Shown here in pieces: positions 14,344 to 22,608 of a stretch of 53,553 nt of DNA. The DNA is taken from positions 1 through 53,553 of the forward strand of contig JAEUOY010000104.1 in NCBI GenBank assembly GCA_016790515.1. The letters run 5' to 3'. The notes beneath the pieces are model-generated. The model searched no databases. It was given only the letters and a program-made list of their open reading frames with translations, and had not been told where the DNA came from. Numbering within the stretch: the first letter of the stretch is position 1; each line of letters begins with the position of its first letter. Made by a program: the position numbers and the translations under genes. This stretch comes from Burkholderiaceae bacterium (GTDB lineage Bacteria; Pseudomonadota; Gammaproteobacteria; Burkholderiales; Burkholderiaceae_C).

Positions 14344-16287
14344 ATGCAAGCGCAGCGCCATCGCCGCAGCGGCCGCCAGCAGCGCCTGCGCTGGTCCTGC
14401 TCGCTGACGCTGCTGCTGGCACCGGCGAGCCAGGCTGCGGTCTTCGCGCCCGGCACCGAACCCGACCCAGCCACCGGCGACGTGCCTGCAGCCATCGACA
14501 GGCCCGCCAGCGAACCGCTGCGCGTGCCAGGCTTCCAGTGGACGGTGGCGCCTTGGAGGCGCATGGGCACGCTGTCGCTCGACGGCCGCTGGATGAAGAT
14601 GGAGGACGGTCGGGTCAGCCGACAGGCGCTGGCCTTCGGCGACATCGAATGGGCCAGCTACCTGTGGCAACCCTGGTTCCTGCAGATGCGCTTCGGGCTC
14701 GGGCTGATGGCCGAGCGCGACACCGAAACGGGCGGCGAAGGCCTGGGCGACAGCTCCAGCGCCAGCACCAACGGCACGCTGACCGGTCGGGTGTCGCTGG
14801 CCTTGTTCCCGGCCAGCCGCTTTCCGTTCGAGTTCCGCGCCGACGTCGGCGACAACCGCGTCAACGGCGATGCGCTGGGCGACACGTTGCGGACCCAGCG
14901 TGTGACGCTGTCGCAGTCGTACCGGCCCGAAACGGGCGTCGGCAGCCTGCACCTGCAGATCGACCACAGCAAGCTGTCGTCGCCCGACAGCGTCGACGTG
15001 CTGACCAACGTGCAGGCCAACGCCGACCACCGGTTCGGCGACCACAGCGTGGAGATCGGCACCCACCATTCGATCAACACCCGCAGCGACACCGCGGACA
15101 GCACGGAACTGAGCTCGATCGTGGCGCGCCACAGCCTGCATCGCGGCCCCGACGCGCAGCTCGACAACATCTTCACCTGGAACGACCAGCGGCTGCGGGG
15201 CGAAGGCTTGCGGCCGTACGACTTCGGCAGCGAGGTACGCCAGTTCACCTCGGTGGTCAACTGGCGCCCGCGCGAGGGCGAGCCGCTCTACCACGAGCAC
15301 ATGCCGCTGCAGTGGGTCGGCAGCCTGCGCTGGATCGAGTCCCGTGCGCTGGGCGATGCCGACGTGGGGACAAGCGCTCGTGCGCTCAGCGGCACGCTGG
15401 GCGCCAACCTCGACCTGACGCCCTCATGGCGGCTGGCCGGGTCGCTCTCGGCCAGCCAGGTCGACGGTGGCACCCGGGCTCCGGTGGCCAATACCAGCAG
15501 CGGCGCCGCCAGCCTCAGCTGGAGCCCTGTGGGGCTGCCGCTGGGCAGCTGGCGCTACGCCCCCGCCGCATCGCTGACTCTGGCCGTGACGCAGGGCGGC
15601 GACCAACCGCAGCGCCGCCTGACGGGTCTGCAAGGCACCCACAGCCTGTCGCGCGACTGGGCGTTGACCGAGCGCCAGCAGATTGCGTTGACGCTTTCGC
15701 AGAGCGCGGCAGTGTTGCAGGAGACGCTGTCGCCCGAGCCATCGCGTGCGCTGGCCCACAGCCTGGGGCTGTTCTGGCAGTCCGCGGGCGATGGCAGCTC
15801 GCAGCGCTACGCCAACCTGTCGATCAGCGATTCGCGCACCCGTGCGGTCGTCAACAGCAGCTTCCAGATGGTCAACCTGCAGCTCAACCAGCGTGCCCAG
15901 TCCTCGCGTGACACCAGCTGGTCGATCAACCTCACGCTGCAGGCGACGCGCAACGAGTCGACCGAGGTCGACGCCTTCACCGGGCTGCGCCGGCCTCAGG
16001 GTACCGGATGGCAACAGTTCTACAGCGGCGGCGGCAGCCTGGAGCAGCAACGGCTGTTCGGCGTGCCGCGGCTGCGCCACACGCTGCAGCTGAACCTCAA
16101 CAGCCAGCAGATCGAACGCCGCGCGCTGGGCGACATCGACGCGCCGCGCGAGCGCATCTCCAGTTCGTTGGAGAGCCGGGTCGACTACATGATCGGCCGC
16201 CTCGAAATGCGCCTGCTGGCCCGCCTGGCGCGGGTCGACGACAGCAGCGTGGCCACCGTCGTCGCCCGCCTGCTGCGGCGATTCTGA
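14344..16287 (+). CDS. Outer-membrane beta-barrel protein (conduit porin candidate)
   Basis: A 647-residue protein with a signal peptide ending near SQAA (about 33). A long run of alternating polar/hydrophobic strands follows: LSLDGRWMKM, WFLQMRFGLGLMAE, GTLTGRVSLALFP, RVTLSQSYRP, GSLHLQIDH. It ends ...VVARLLRRF; a terminal Phe after an amphipathic strand is the usual BAM insertion signal. There are no CXXCH motifs. The size is in the range of MtrB/PioB-type barrels that sheath multiheme cytochromes, but I cannot assign that family by eye. The ATG at 14344 precedes the signal peptide; an in-frame extension to 14260 overlaps the PPIase gene. An outer-membrane porin of a porin-cytochrome conduit is the best inference from context. 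Confidence 0.7.
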   Translation: MQAQRHRRSGRQQRLRWSCSLTLLLAPASQAAVFAPGTEPDPATGDVPAAIDRPASEPLRVPGFQWTVAPWRRMGTLSLDGRWMKMEDGRVSRQALAFGDIEWASYLWQPWFLQMRFGLGLMAERDTETGGEGLGDSSSASTNGTLTGRVSLALFPASRFPFEFRADVGDNRVNGDALGDTLRTQRVTLSQSYRPETGVGSLHLQIDHSKLSSPDSVDVLTNVQANADHRFGDHSVEIGTHHSINTRSDTADSTELSSIVARHSLHRGPDAQLDNIFTWNDQRLRGEGLRPYDFGSEVRQFTSVVNWRPREGEPLYHEHMPLQWVGSLRWIESRALGDADVGTSARALSGTLGANLDLTPSWRLAGSLSASQVDGGTRAPVANTSSGAASLSWSPVGLPLGSWRYAPAASLTLAVTQGGDQPQRRLTGLQGTHSLSRDWALTERQQIALTLSQSAAVLQETLSPEPSRALAHSLGLFWQSAGDGSSQRYANLSISDSRTRAVVNSSFQMVNLQLNQRAQSSRDTSWSINLTLQATRNESTEVDAFTGLRRPQGTGWQQFYSGGGSLEQQRLFGVPRLRHTLQLNLNSQQIERRALGDIDAPRERISSSLESRVDYMIGRLEMRLLARLARVDDSSVATVVARLLRRF

Positions 16288-16317
16288 ATCCAGCGACCCT
16301 TCTTCCGGAGATCTGCC

Positions 16318-16827
16318 GTGCCCCCGTCTGCCCCCAGCACCCAAAGGGTCCGCAACACCGTTGCCGCGTGGGCCGCAGCGGTTGCCGCACTGGCCGTGCT
16401 GCTGACCGTCGCGCCGGCGCGGGCCGAGTACGGCGACGTCGTGATCAACAACTTCTCCGACGCCGCAGGCATGCGCCCGGTGGTCTTCCCGCACTGGTTC
16501 CACCGGGTCCGCTTCCGCTGCAAGGTGTGCCACGCCGATCTGGGCTTTCAGTTCAAGGCCGGTGGCAACGACATCAACATGCTGAAGATCATCGACGGCC
16601 AGTTCTGCGGCTCCTGCCACAACGGCGAGTTGGCCTGGGCGGTGGAGAACTGCAACCTGTGCCACTCGGCCAAGCCCGGCACGCCGACCCAGGTGCACGA
16701 AAGCACGCTGCAGAAGCTGGCACCGCGGCCTGCCGCCGCGTCGGCTCCGGCGCTGGCCGCGGCCCCGGCCGCAAGTGCGCCGCCGGCCCGGGCGACGACC
16801 GCCAACCGGCAGGAGACCCGGCCATGA
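16318..16827 (+). CDS. c7-type triheme cytochrome
   Basis: A 169-residue exported protein (GTG start at 16318, signal about 12-36). Three CXXCH motifs lie at 68 (CKVCH), 97 (CGSCH) and 112 (CNLCH), with paired histidine ligands in VVFPHWFHR. The pattern PHWFHRxRFRCKVCHxxLGFxxxAGxNxxxMxxIxxGxFCGxCHN is that of the c7 triheme domain family (named nanowire_3heme in TIGRFAMs, as I recall). An Ala/Pro-rich tail (about 125-165) may be a flexible linker. The stop overlaps the next start (ATGA). A close paralog lies at 20112. A role as a small multiheme periplasmic carrier is likely. Confidence 0.9.
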   Translation: MPPSAPSTQRVRNTVAAWAAAVAALAVLLTVAPARAEYGDVVINNFSDAAGMRPVVFPHWFHRVRFRCKVCHADLGFQFKAGGNDINMLKIIDGQFCGSCHNGELAWAVENCNLCHSAKPGTPTQVHESTLQKLAPRPAAASAPALAAAPAASAPPARATTANRQETRP

Positions 16828-17825
16828 AGCGCCGGCTGTTGCACTTCGCACTGGCGCTCGGACTGGTCTGGGCCTGGACGACCCCTGCCGCGGCGCAGGA
16901 CAAGTCCAGTGCCAAGGCGGTCTACGAGACCAGCTGTGCCGGCTGCCATGCCAGCGGCGTCCTCGACGCACCGAAGTTCGGCGACGCTGCGCAGTGGGGG
17001 CCGCGTGCCAAGGGTGGCATCGACGCCTTGGTCAAGCGCGCCGTTGCCGGGTCGGCCAAGGGCATGCCGCCGCGCGGCGGTCGTGCCGACCTGAACGATG
17101 GACAGCTGCGCGCGGTGATCGAGTACATGATGGCCGGTGGAGCGCCGGTGGCCAGGCCTGCGGCCGCCGCAGCGGCCGCCGCTGCGCCAGCGGCGCCAGC
17201 TGCATCACCCGCGGCCCCTGCCGCAACGGCTGCCGCGGCGCCCACTCCGACAGCCCCGCCCCCGACGCAGGCCGTGGCCAGCCGCGCGGCTCCCGCGGCC
17301 GCCGGCGGGGCCGAGGTCAACGCCTTCAACCGCCTGCTCAAGCCGCTGGGCCGCATCCATCGGCCGGCGGCTGAATCGGGCATCCACGACCCGGGCAATG
17401 ACATGACGCTGCAGCTGCAGTCGCCGTCAGTGGCCTTCGACGGCCTGCCGCGCAGTGCGGCGGGCAACCATATCGACTGGGTCAAGTCACTCGACGCCAA
17501 GGCCATCACGCCACGCTGGGACCGCAACGACCCGGCGGCCGCGGCGGTGGTGATGGACCTGAACATCGTGCGCGAGGTCAAGGGCTCGATGCCCGACGTG
17601 GTCTACCCGCACAAGCAACACACCGAGTGGCTGGACTGCTCCAACTGCCACCCGGCGATCTTCGTGCCGCAGAAGGGCGCGAACCAGATCAGCATGGCCT
17701 CGATCCTGCTGGGGCAGAAGTGCGGCGTCTGCCACGGCAAGGTGGCCTTTCCGGTCTCCGAATGCAAGCTCTGCCATTCACGCAAGAAGTCCAGCGCCAC
17801 GGTGGCCGGCGAGACCAAGCCATGA
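16824..17825 (+). CDS. Fused c5-like plus c7-type tetraheme cytochrome
   Basis: A 333-residue exported protein. It has a signal peptide (1-24), a c5-like mono-heme domain (CAGCH at 38-42, GMPPRGG distal Met), an Ala/Pro-rich linker (about 112-170) and a C-terminal c7-type triheme domain (CSNCH 272, CGVCH 300, CKLCH 314; PHKQHTEWLDCSNCH). The N-terminal domain is a paralog of the 10475 protein, and the C-terminal part of the 19573 protein. The fusion therefore joins two carriers that also exist separately in the locus. The start overlaps the upstream stop by 4 bases. It could pass electrons internally between a monoheme and a triheme unit. Confidence 0.9.
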   Translation: MKRRLLHFALALGLVWAWTTPAAAQDKSSAKAVYETSCAGCHASGVLDAPKFGDAAQWGPRAKGGIDALVKRAVAGSAKGMPPRGGRADLNDGQLRAVIEYMMAGGAPVARPAAAAAAAAAPAAPAASPAAPAATAAAAPTPTAPPPTQAVASRAAPAAAGGAEVNAFNRLLKPLGRIHRPAAESGIHDPGNDMTLQLQSPSVAFDGLPRSAAGNHIDWVKSLDAKAITPRWDRNDPAAAAVVMDLNIVREVKGSMPDVVYPHKQHTEWLDCSNCHPAIFVPQKGANQISMASILLGQKCGVCHGKVAFPVSECKLCHSRKKSSATVAGETKP

Positions 17826-18685
17826 CCCGCTCGGTTGCGTGGTGCCTGCTGCTGGCGGCCGGCACCGCACTGGCCGCCGACGACAGTGCACGCGCCCAGC
17901 TCGAGCAACGCATCCAGCTGACCGCACGGCTGATCGGCGACGCAGGCACCGGCCAACGCATCGCGGCCAGTGGCAATGCCCGCGCGAGCGCGCACCTCGA
18001 CGAGGGCCGCGTGCACCAGGCCAACGCCGAACAGGCGCTGGCCGCCGGCGACCTGGACACCGCACGGCGCGAAGTCGATGAGGCGCTGCGCCACATCGGC
18101 CAGGCACGGCGCCTGGCGCCCGACTCGCAAGGGCGGCAGGCGGCGGCCCGCAGACGTTACGAGCAGCGGCTGGAAACGCTCGAGCGGCTGATGCAGGCCT
18201 GGCCCGCGCCGGTGCCACCGGCCGGCAGCGACAACGCCGATGCCGAGGACCGCATGGTGGCCACGACGATGCTGCTCGATGCGCGCCGCCTGGCCGGCAA
18301 TGACCGCCACGACGAGGCGCTGCAGCAGCTCGACGTCGCCGAGACGCGCGTTCAGGCGGGCATGAACCGGCGTCTTCACCAGCGCACGCTGGACTACAGC
18401 GCACGGGCTTCGACACCGATCGACCGGTTCTACGAGGCCCTGGCCCGTCACGAAGGCCTGATCGAACTGGTGCCGGTGGCGCTGGCCGAACTCAAGCCCG
18501 GCCCTGACGCACGGACCCTGGTCGAACGCTACGCCGACACCAGCCGCCGGCTGCGTCAGCAGGCGGTGCAACGCCAGCAGCAGGGCGACCTGTCGCCGGC
18601 GCTGGCCGACCTGGAGAACGCCCTGCTCTATGTGCACCGGGCGCTGGCCGCGACCGGTCTGGCGCTGCCGGCGCCGCTGGAATGA
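17822..18685 (+). CDS. Exported helical protein of unknown function (paralog of next gene)
   Basis: A 287-residue protein with a signal peptide (about 1-19), then almost entirely amphipathic helix with TPR-like heptads: QLEQRIQLTARLIGD, ANAEQALAAGDLDTARREVDEALRHIGQAR, NDRHDEALQQLDVAETRVQAG. The first 90 residues align by eye with the 18682 protein (LIxxxxxxxxIxASGxAxA...AxxAGDxxxAxxxxxxAxxxxxxARLAxxxQ), so the two are tandem paralogs. No heme motif and no recognised catalytic residues. It overlaps both neighbours by ATGA and sits between two c7 cytochrome pairs. It may be a periplasmic assembly or scaffold factor; I do not recognise the family. Confidence 0.75.
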   Translation: MTRSVAWCLLLAAGTALAADDSARAQLEQRIQLTARLIGDAGTGQRIAASGNARASAHLDEGRVHQANAEQALAAGDLDTARREVDEALRHIGQARRLAPDSQGRQAAARRRYEQRLETLERLMQAWPAPVPPAGSDNADAEDRMVATTMLLDARRLAGNDRHDEALQQLDVAETRVQAGMNRRLHQRTLDYSARASTPIDRFYEALARHEGLIELVPVALAELKPGPDARTLVERYADTSRRLRQQAVQRQQQGDLSPALADLENALLYVHRALAATGLALPAPLE

Positions 18686-19563
18686 CGAACATGACAAGAA
18701 TCCTTCGCTTCGTCGGCGTGGTCGCGGGCCTGGTGGCGGGCTTGGCCGCCGCGACCGCCTGCCACGCCCAGGACCGCGACCAGGTCGAGCGCAGGCTGCA
18801 ATCGGTCGCCACGTTGATCGAGTCGTCGTCGGCGGCGCGGCAGATCGACGCCAGCGGCGAGGCCACGGCGCGCAGCAAGCGCGACAGCGCCCGGCTGATC
18901 CACCGCGAAGCCGGCGCGTCGCTGCGCGCCGGTGACACCGCCAGCGCCAGCCGCCTGCTCGACCAGGCGACCCGGGAGATGATGGACGGCGCCCGCCTGG
19001 CGCGACCCGAGCAGGTGACCGGCGAGAAGTCGCGGCGCGACTTCGAGGCCCGGCTCGACAGCGCCCGCGCGCTGCTGTCGGCGCAGCAGCGCATCACGCA
19101 GGAGAAGGGTGCCTCGCCCGAGGCGACCGCCGCGACGCGCCGCATCGAATCCGAGATCGGCCAGGCGCAGCAGCTGGCCGGCGCCGGTCAGTTCGAGGAG
19201 GCGCGCCGCATGGTCGACCGTGCCTACCTGACCGCCCGGGTCTCGATCGAGACGATGCGCCGCGGCGACACGCTGGTGCGGTCGCTGAACTTCGCCAGCC
19301 CGCGCGAGGAATACGACTACGAGCTCGACCGCAACGACACCCACCGCATGCTGATCAACGTGCTGCTGGCCGACCGCAAGGACGCCGCCGGCGCCATGCC
19401 CCCGGCGATGCAGGGGTTCGTCGACAAGGCCGGGCAGTTGCGCGGCGAGGCCGAGGCTCAGGCCCGGCGTGGCGAGCACGGACCGGCGATCCGCACGCTC
19501 GAGGACTCCACCCGCGAGCTGGTGCGTGCGATCCGCGCCGGCGGCCTCTACATCCCCGGCTGA
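18682..19563 (+). CDS. Exported helical protein of unknown function
   Basis: A 293-residue protein with a signal peptide (about 1-29), then long helices rich in Ala, Arg, Glu and Gln: DRDQVERRLQSVATLIESS, AGASLRAGDTASASRLLDQATREMMDGARLA, IESEIGQAQQLAGAGQFEEARRMVDRAY. A more conserved-looking block, LNFASPREEYDYELDRNDTHRMLINVLL (about 212-240), precedes the helical C-terminus ending GGLYIPG. It is a tandem paralog of the 17822 protein. There are no CXXCH motifs. It is translationally coupled upstream and 9 bases from the next c7 gene. A helper of cytochrome assembly is an inference from position only. Confidence 0.75.
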   Translation: MTNMTRILRFVGVVAGLVAGLAAATACHAQDRDQVERRLQSVATLIESSSAARQIDASGEATARSKRDSARLIHREAGASLRAGDTASASRLLDQATREMMDGARLARPEQVTGEKSRRDFEARLDSARALLSAQQRITQEKGASPEATAATRRIESEIGQAQQLAGAGQFEEARRMVDRAYLTARVSIETMRRGDTLVRSLNFASPREEYDYELDRNDTHRMLINVLLADRKDAAGAMPPAMQGFVDKAGQLRGEAEAQARRGEHGPAIRTLEDSTRELVRAIRAGGLYIPG

Positions 19564-19572
19564 CCGTGTCCG

Positions 19573-20115
19573 ATGCGCTGTCCCGCCCCGCCCTGGCACG
19601 CTGCAGCCGCCTGCGCGCTGCTGCTGGTGGGCATCGCCTCGGCACAGCCCTCGCCATGGAAGCCGCTGGCCAAGGACGGCCTGCACGACCCCAAGGGACC
19701 GGCCATCGGCGTGCTGCAGGAGCCGGCGGCCGCGCTGTCGCTGCTGCCCCGCGACACCGCGGGCAACATGGTCCGCTGGGTGCAGGCCATCGACAGTGGC
19801 GCGATCGCGCCACGAACCCACCTGCGACCCGGCACCGAAGTGCGCATGCGCGACGACGACCTGATCATCTCGAAGTTCGGCTCGATGCCGGCGGTGAAGT
19901 TCCCGCACCGCCAGCACACGCTGTGGCTGGATTGCAGCAACTGCCACGACAAGCTGTTCAAGGCGCAGGCCGGCGCCAATGTCTTCAGCATGACGGCGAT
20001 CCTCAACGGCGAGCAGTGCGGGCTGTGCCATGGCGCGGTGGCCTTTCCGCTGACCGAGTGCAATCGCTGCCACAGCGTGTCCAATGCCTCGCTGATGCGG
20101 CGCCGCGAACCATGA
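19573..20115 (+). CDS. c7-type triheme cytochrome
   Basis: A 180-residue exported protein with a signal (about 1-24), a non-heme N-terminal region (WKPLAKDGLHDPKGPAIGVL...GNMVRWVQAIDSGAIAPR) and a triheme domain: CSNCH (about 124), CGLCH (about 152), CNRCH (about 166), preceded by FPHRQHTLWLDCSNC. The N-terminal region is also shared with the C-terminal half of the 16824 protein (SGIHDPGN...AGNHIDWVKSLDAKAITPR), so these are clear paralogs. Its stop overlaps the start of the next triheme gene (ATGA). This N/O pair mirrors the 16318/16824 pair in reverse order. Confidence 0.9.
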   Translation: MRCPAPPWHAAAACALLLVGIASAQPSPWKPLAKDGLHDPKGPAIGVLQEPAAALSLLPRDTAGNMVRWVQAIDSGAIAPRTHLRPGTEVRMRDDDLIISKFGSMPAVKFPHRQHTLWLDCSNCHDKLFKAQAGANVFSMTAILNGEQCGLCHGAVAFPLTECNRCHSVSNASLMRRREP

Positions 20116-20486
20116 GGCCGGCCTGGCGCATCACCCTGCTGGCCCTGCTGGCCGGGCTGCCCGCGGCCACGCCCGCCGAGTACGGCGACGTGGTGCTGAA
20201 CCGCCGCTCCGACGCCAATGGCGTGCCGCCGGTGGTGTTTCCGCACTGGTTCCACCGCATCCGGTTTCGCTGCAAGGTCTGCCATTCCGAACTGGGCTTC
20301 GAGATGCGCGCCGGCGCCAACGACGTGCAGATGGCCGACATCCTGGACGGCAAGTTCTGCGGCATGTGCCACAACAACCAGATCGCCTGGGGGCCTGAAC
20401 GATGCGAGCTCTGCCATTCGGGAATCAAGGGCCTGCCGTCCGGCATCCAGGGCGGTGCGCAGACCTCGGGGCCGGGGCGGTGGTGA
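20112..20486 (+). CDS. c7-type triheme cytochrome
   Basis: A 124-residue exported protein with a signal (about 1-20) and three heme motifs CKVCH, CGMCH and CELCH in the c7 framework EYGDVVLNRRSD...VVFPHWFHRIRFRCKVCHSELGFEMRAGAND...GKFCGMCHN. It is nearly the same framework as the 16318 protein but lacks its Ala/Pro tail. The ATG at 20112 overlaps the preceding stop, and the stop overlaps the GTG start of the next gene. Confidence 0.9.
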   Translation: MRPAWRITLLALLAGLPAATPAEYGDVVLNRRSDANGVPPVVFPHWFHRIRFRCKVCHSELGFEMRAGANDVQMADILDGKFCGMCHNNQIAWGPERCELCHSGIKGLPSGIQGGAQTSGPGRW

Positions 20487-21496
20487 GCCGGCCTGCACGC
20501 CGCCGCTGGCTCGGTACTGCCGCAGCCGCGCTGCTGGTGCCCTGGCTGGACGGCTGCGCCAGCGCGCCCGACGCCGATGCCGGCGCGGCGTCGGCCACAG
20601 CGTCGGCCGGCGAGCCGCTGCTGTCGCGCTGGCGCACGATGGACGGCGGCTTCCTCGCGCCGCCCAGCCCGGTCGTGGGCCTGCCGTCGCAGCCGGGCAC
20701 CGGCATGTTCGTCAAGTGGGTGCAACCCACTGCGGTGGCGATGCGCGGATCCGACCTGCTGTTGCTGGACGCGGCCGCCGGCCGTCTGTGGCGTGCCGAC
20801 ACCGCGCTGAACACCTTGACCGGCATCGCCGGCGCACCGACGGTGCCCGACTCGGCGCTGGCGCTGGGCCCCGACCTGTCGGCCTGGGTGCTGGCGCCCG
20901 GCGCGCGGCAGGTGTTGCGCTTCGGCCCTGACAGCCGGCTGCTGCAGACCTGGCCGATCGACACCACGGTGCCGTCGCCGGTCGCGTTGGCGCTCGCCGA
21001 TGGTGGCGCCACGCTGCTGCTGGGCGATGGCATGGGCGCGCAATGGGCCGAGCAGCGCAGCCCCTCGGCGCCGTTGCGCCGCATCCTGCCGGTGCGCGCC
21101 GGTGGCGAGCGCATCAGCGGCGTCGATGGCCTGGCCACGGTGCCCGGTGTCGGCCGCGGCGGCGCCAGCGACCTGGTGTGGGTGCTCGACCGCCTCGGTG
21201 GCGTGGTGCACCGGGTGCAGCGCGACGGCCAGGTGGTCGGCACCTTGGGGCGCGGTGACCTGCTGCAGCCTGTCGCGATCGCAGCGGACCGGTTCGAGCG
21301 GGTGTTCGTGGTCGACCGCCAGGGCCAGTCGCTGGTCTGTCTGCAGGCCGGCTCACCAGCGCAGCGATGGGCGGCGGCCGACCTGGGCGTGCAGGAGATC
21401 GGCGGTCTCGCGACCGACGATCGACTGCTCGCGCTCAGCGACCGGCGGATAGGCCGTCTGGTGATGCTTCGCATCGGCCGGCCGCCGGCACCATGA
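20483..21496 (+). CDS. Propeller-like lipoprotein, divergent NHL type
   Basis: A 337-residue protein starting at a GTG that overlaps the previous stop (GTGA). The N-terminus RPARRRWLGTAAAALL...WLDGC has an Arg-rich, twin-arginine-like region and a lipobox-like DGC (about 25). The body has weak beta-propeller blades: VQPTAVAMRGSDLLLLDAAAGRLWRAD, LLQPVAIAADRFERVFVVDRQGQ, IGGLATDDRLLALSDRRIGRL. It is more degenerate than the other NHL proteins. It follows four c7 genes and is coupled to the next NHL lipoprotein gene. A role in envelope assembly of the cytochromes is inferred. Confidence 0.72.
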   Translation: MSRPARRRWLGTAAAALLVPWLDGCASAPDADAGAASATASAGEPLLSRWRTMDGGFLAPPSPVVGLPSQPGTGMFVKWVQPTAVAMRGSDLLLLDAAAGRLWRADTALNTLTGIAGAPTVPDSALALGPDLSAWVLAPGARQVLRFGPDSRLLQTWPIDTTVPSPVALALADGGATLLLGDGMGAQWAEQRSPSAPLRRILPVRAGGERISGVDGLATVPGVGRGGASDLVWVLDRLGGVVHRVQRDGQVVGTLGRGDLLQPVAIAADRFERVFVVDRQGQSLVCLQAGSPAQRWAAADLGVQEIGGLATDDRLLALSDRRIGRLVMLRIGRPPAP

Positions 21497-22608
21497 GCTC
21501 ACGGCGCCACGCCATGAGCCCGAACAGAGGCCGGCTCGCGGTGGTGTCGGCCCCGCTGCTGGCCCTGGCGCTGGCCGGCTGCGCCGCGCCCGGCAGCCAC
21601 GCGCCGGTGCGCGGCAGCCTGCACTACGGCATGGCCGACGCGCCCGAGGGCGCCCAGCTGACCTGGCCGGCGGCGCCCGAGGTGCCGCGGTTTCTTTACA
21701 CCGGCACGCTGACCGGGGAGCCCAACTTCCGCAGCCACGAGTCGCCCCGCGGACCGATGGCCGAGCTGGGGCGCTGGATCGCCGGCCTCGACGAGGCCGC
21801 GGCCGCACCGCTGGTGTTGCAGCGTCCCAGCGCGGTGATCGGCGACGAGGCCGGCCGGCTCTACGTCAGTGACACCAGCCGGCAGGCGGTGTTCGTGTTC
21901 GACGAGACCGCCGGCGAACTGCTGCTGTGGGAGCGTGCCGACGGCCTGCGCCGCTTCGCCGCGCCGTCCGGGCTGGCGGTGGCGCCCGGCCGGCTCTACG
22001 TGGCCGATGCCGAACTCGGAGCGGTGTTCACGCTCGACGCCAGCGGCGAGCCTGCGGGCACGATCGGCCGTGGCCAGCTGAAGCGTCCCACCGGGCTGGC
22101 GCGCGACGCCCGCAACGGCCGGCTGTTCGTGGCCGACACCTACGCCCACGACATCAAGGTGTTCGACGAAGCCGGCGCGCTGCTGCAGGTGATCGGCCGG
22201 CGCGGCGAAGCCCCCGGCGAGTTCAACTTTCCCAGCCACCTGGCCCTGGAGCAGAACGAGCTGTACGTGACCGACACGCTGAACAGCCGCATCCAGGTGC
22301 TGGACGCCGACAGCGGCCGACCGCTGCGCACGCTGGGCCGGCGCGGCCTGTACCTGGGCGACCTGGTGCGGCCCAAGGGCGTCGCCGTCGACGGCGAGGG
22401 CAACGTCTACATCATCGAGTCCTACCACGACAGCCTGCTGGTGTACTCGCGCCGCGGCGAGTTCCTGATGCCCATCGGCGGCACCGGCAAGGCCACCGGC
22501 CGCTTCTACCTGCCCGCCGGCGTCTGGATCGATGCGCGCAACCGGGTGCACATCGCCGACATGTTCAACGGCCGCGTCGTGCTGTTCCAGTTCCTGGGGG
22601 GCAGCTGA
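21493..22608 (+). CDS. NHL-repeat beta-propeller lipoprotein
   Basis: A 371-residue lipoprotein with a signal ending in LAGC (about 26). NHL blades are clear: RRFAAPSGLAVAPGRLYVAD, KRPTGLARDARNGRLFVADTYAHDIKVFD, GEAPGEFNFPSHLALEQNELYVTDTLNSRIQVLD, VRPKGVAVDGEGNVYIIESYHDSLLVY, YLPAGVWIDARNRVHIADMFNGRVVLF. The start ATG at 21493 overlaps the upstream stop; an ATG at 21514 is the alternative. Its stop overlaps the start of the 11-heme cytochrome (TGATG), so the two are made in a coupled way. This suggests the propeller acts on or with that cytochrome (inference). Confidence 0.88.
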   Translation: MSSRRHAMSPNRGRLAVVSAPLLALALAGCAAPGSHAPVRGSLHYGMADAPEGAQLTWPAAPEVPRFLYTGTLTGEPNFRSHESPRGPMAELGRWIAGLDEAAAAPLVLQRPSAVIGDEAGRLYVSDTSRQAVFVFDETAGELLLWERADGLRRFAAPSGLAVAPGRLYVADAELGAVFTLDASGEPAGTIGRGQLKRPTGLARDARNGRLFVADTYAHDIKVFDEAGALLQVIGRRGEAPGEFNFPSHLALEQNELYVTDTLNSRIQVLDADSGRPLRTLGRRGLYLGDLVRPKGVAVDGEGNVYIIESYHDSLLVYSRRGEFLMPIGGTGKATGRFYLPAGVWIDARNRVHIADMFNGRVVLFQFLGGS

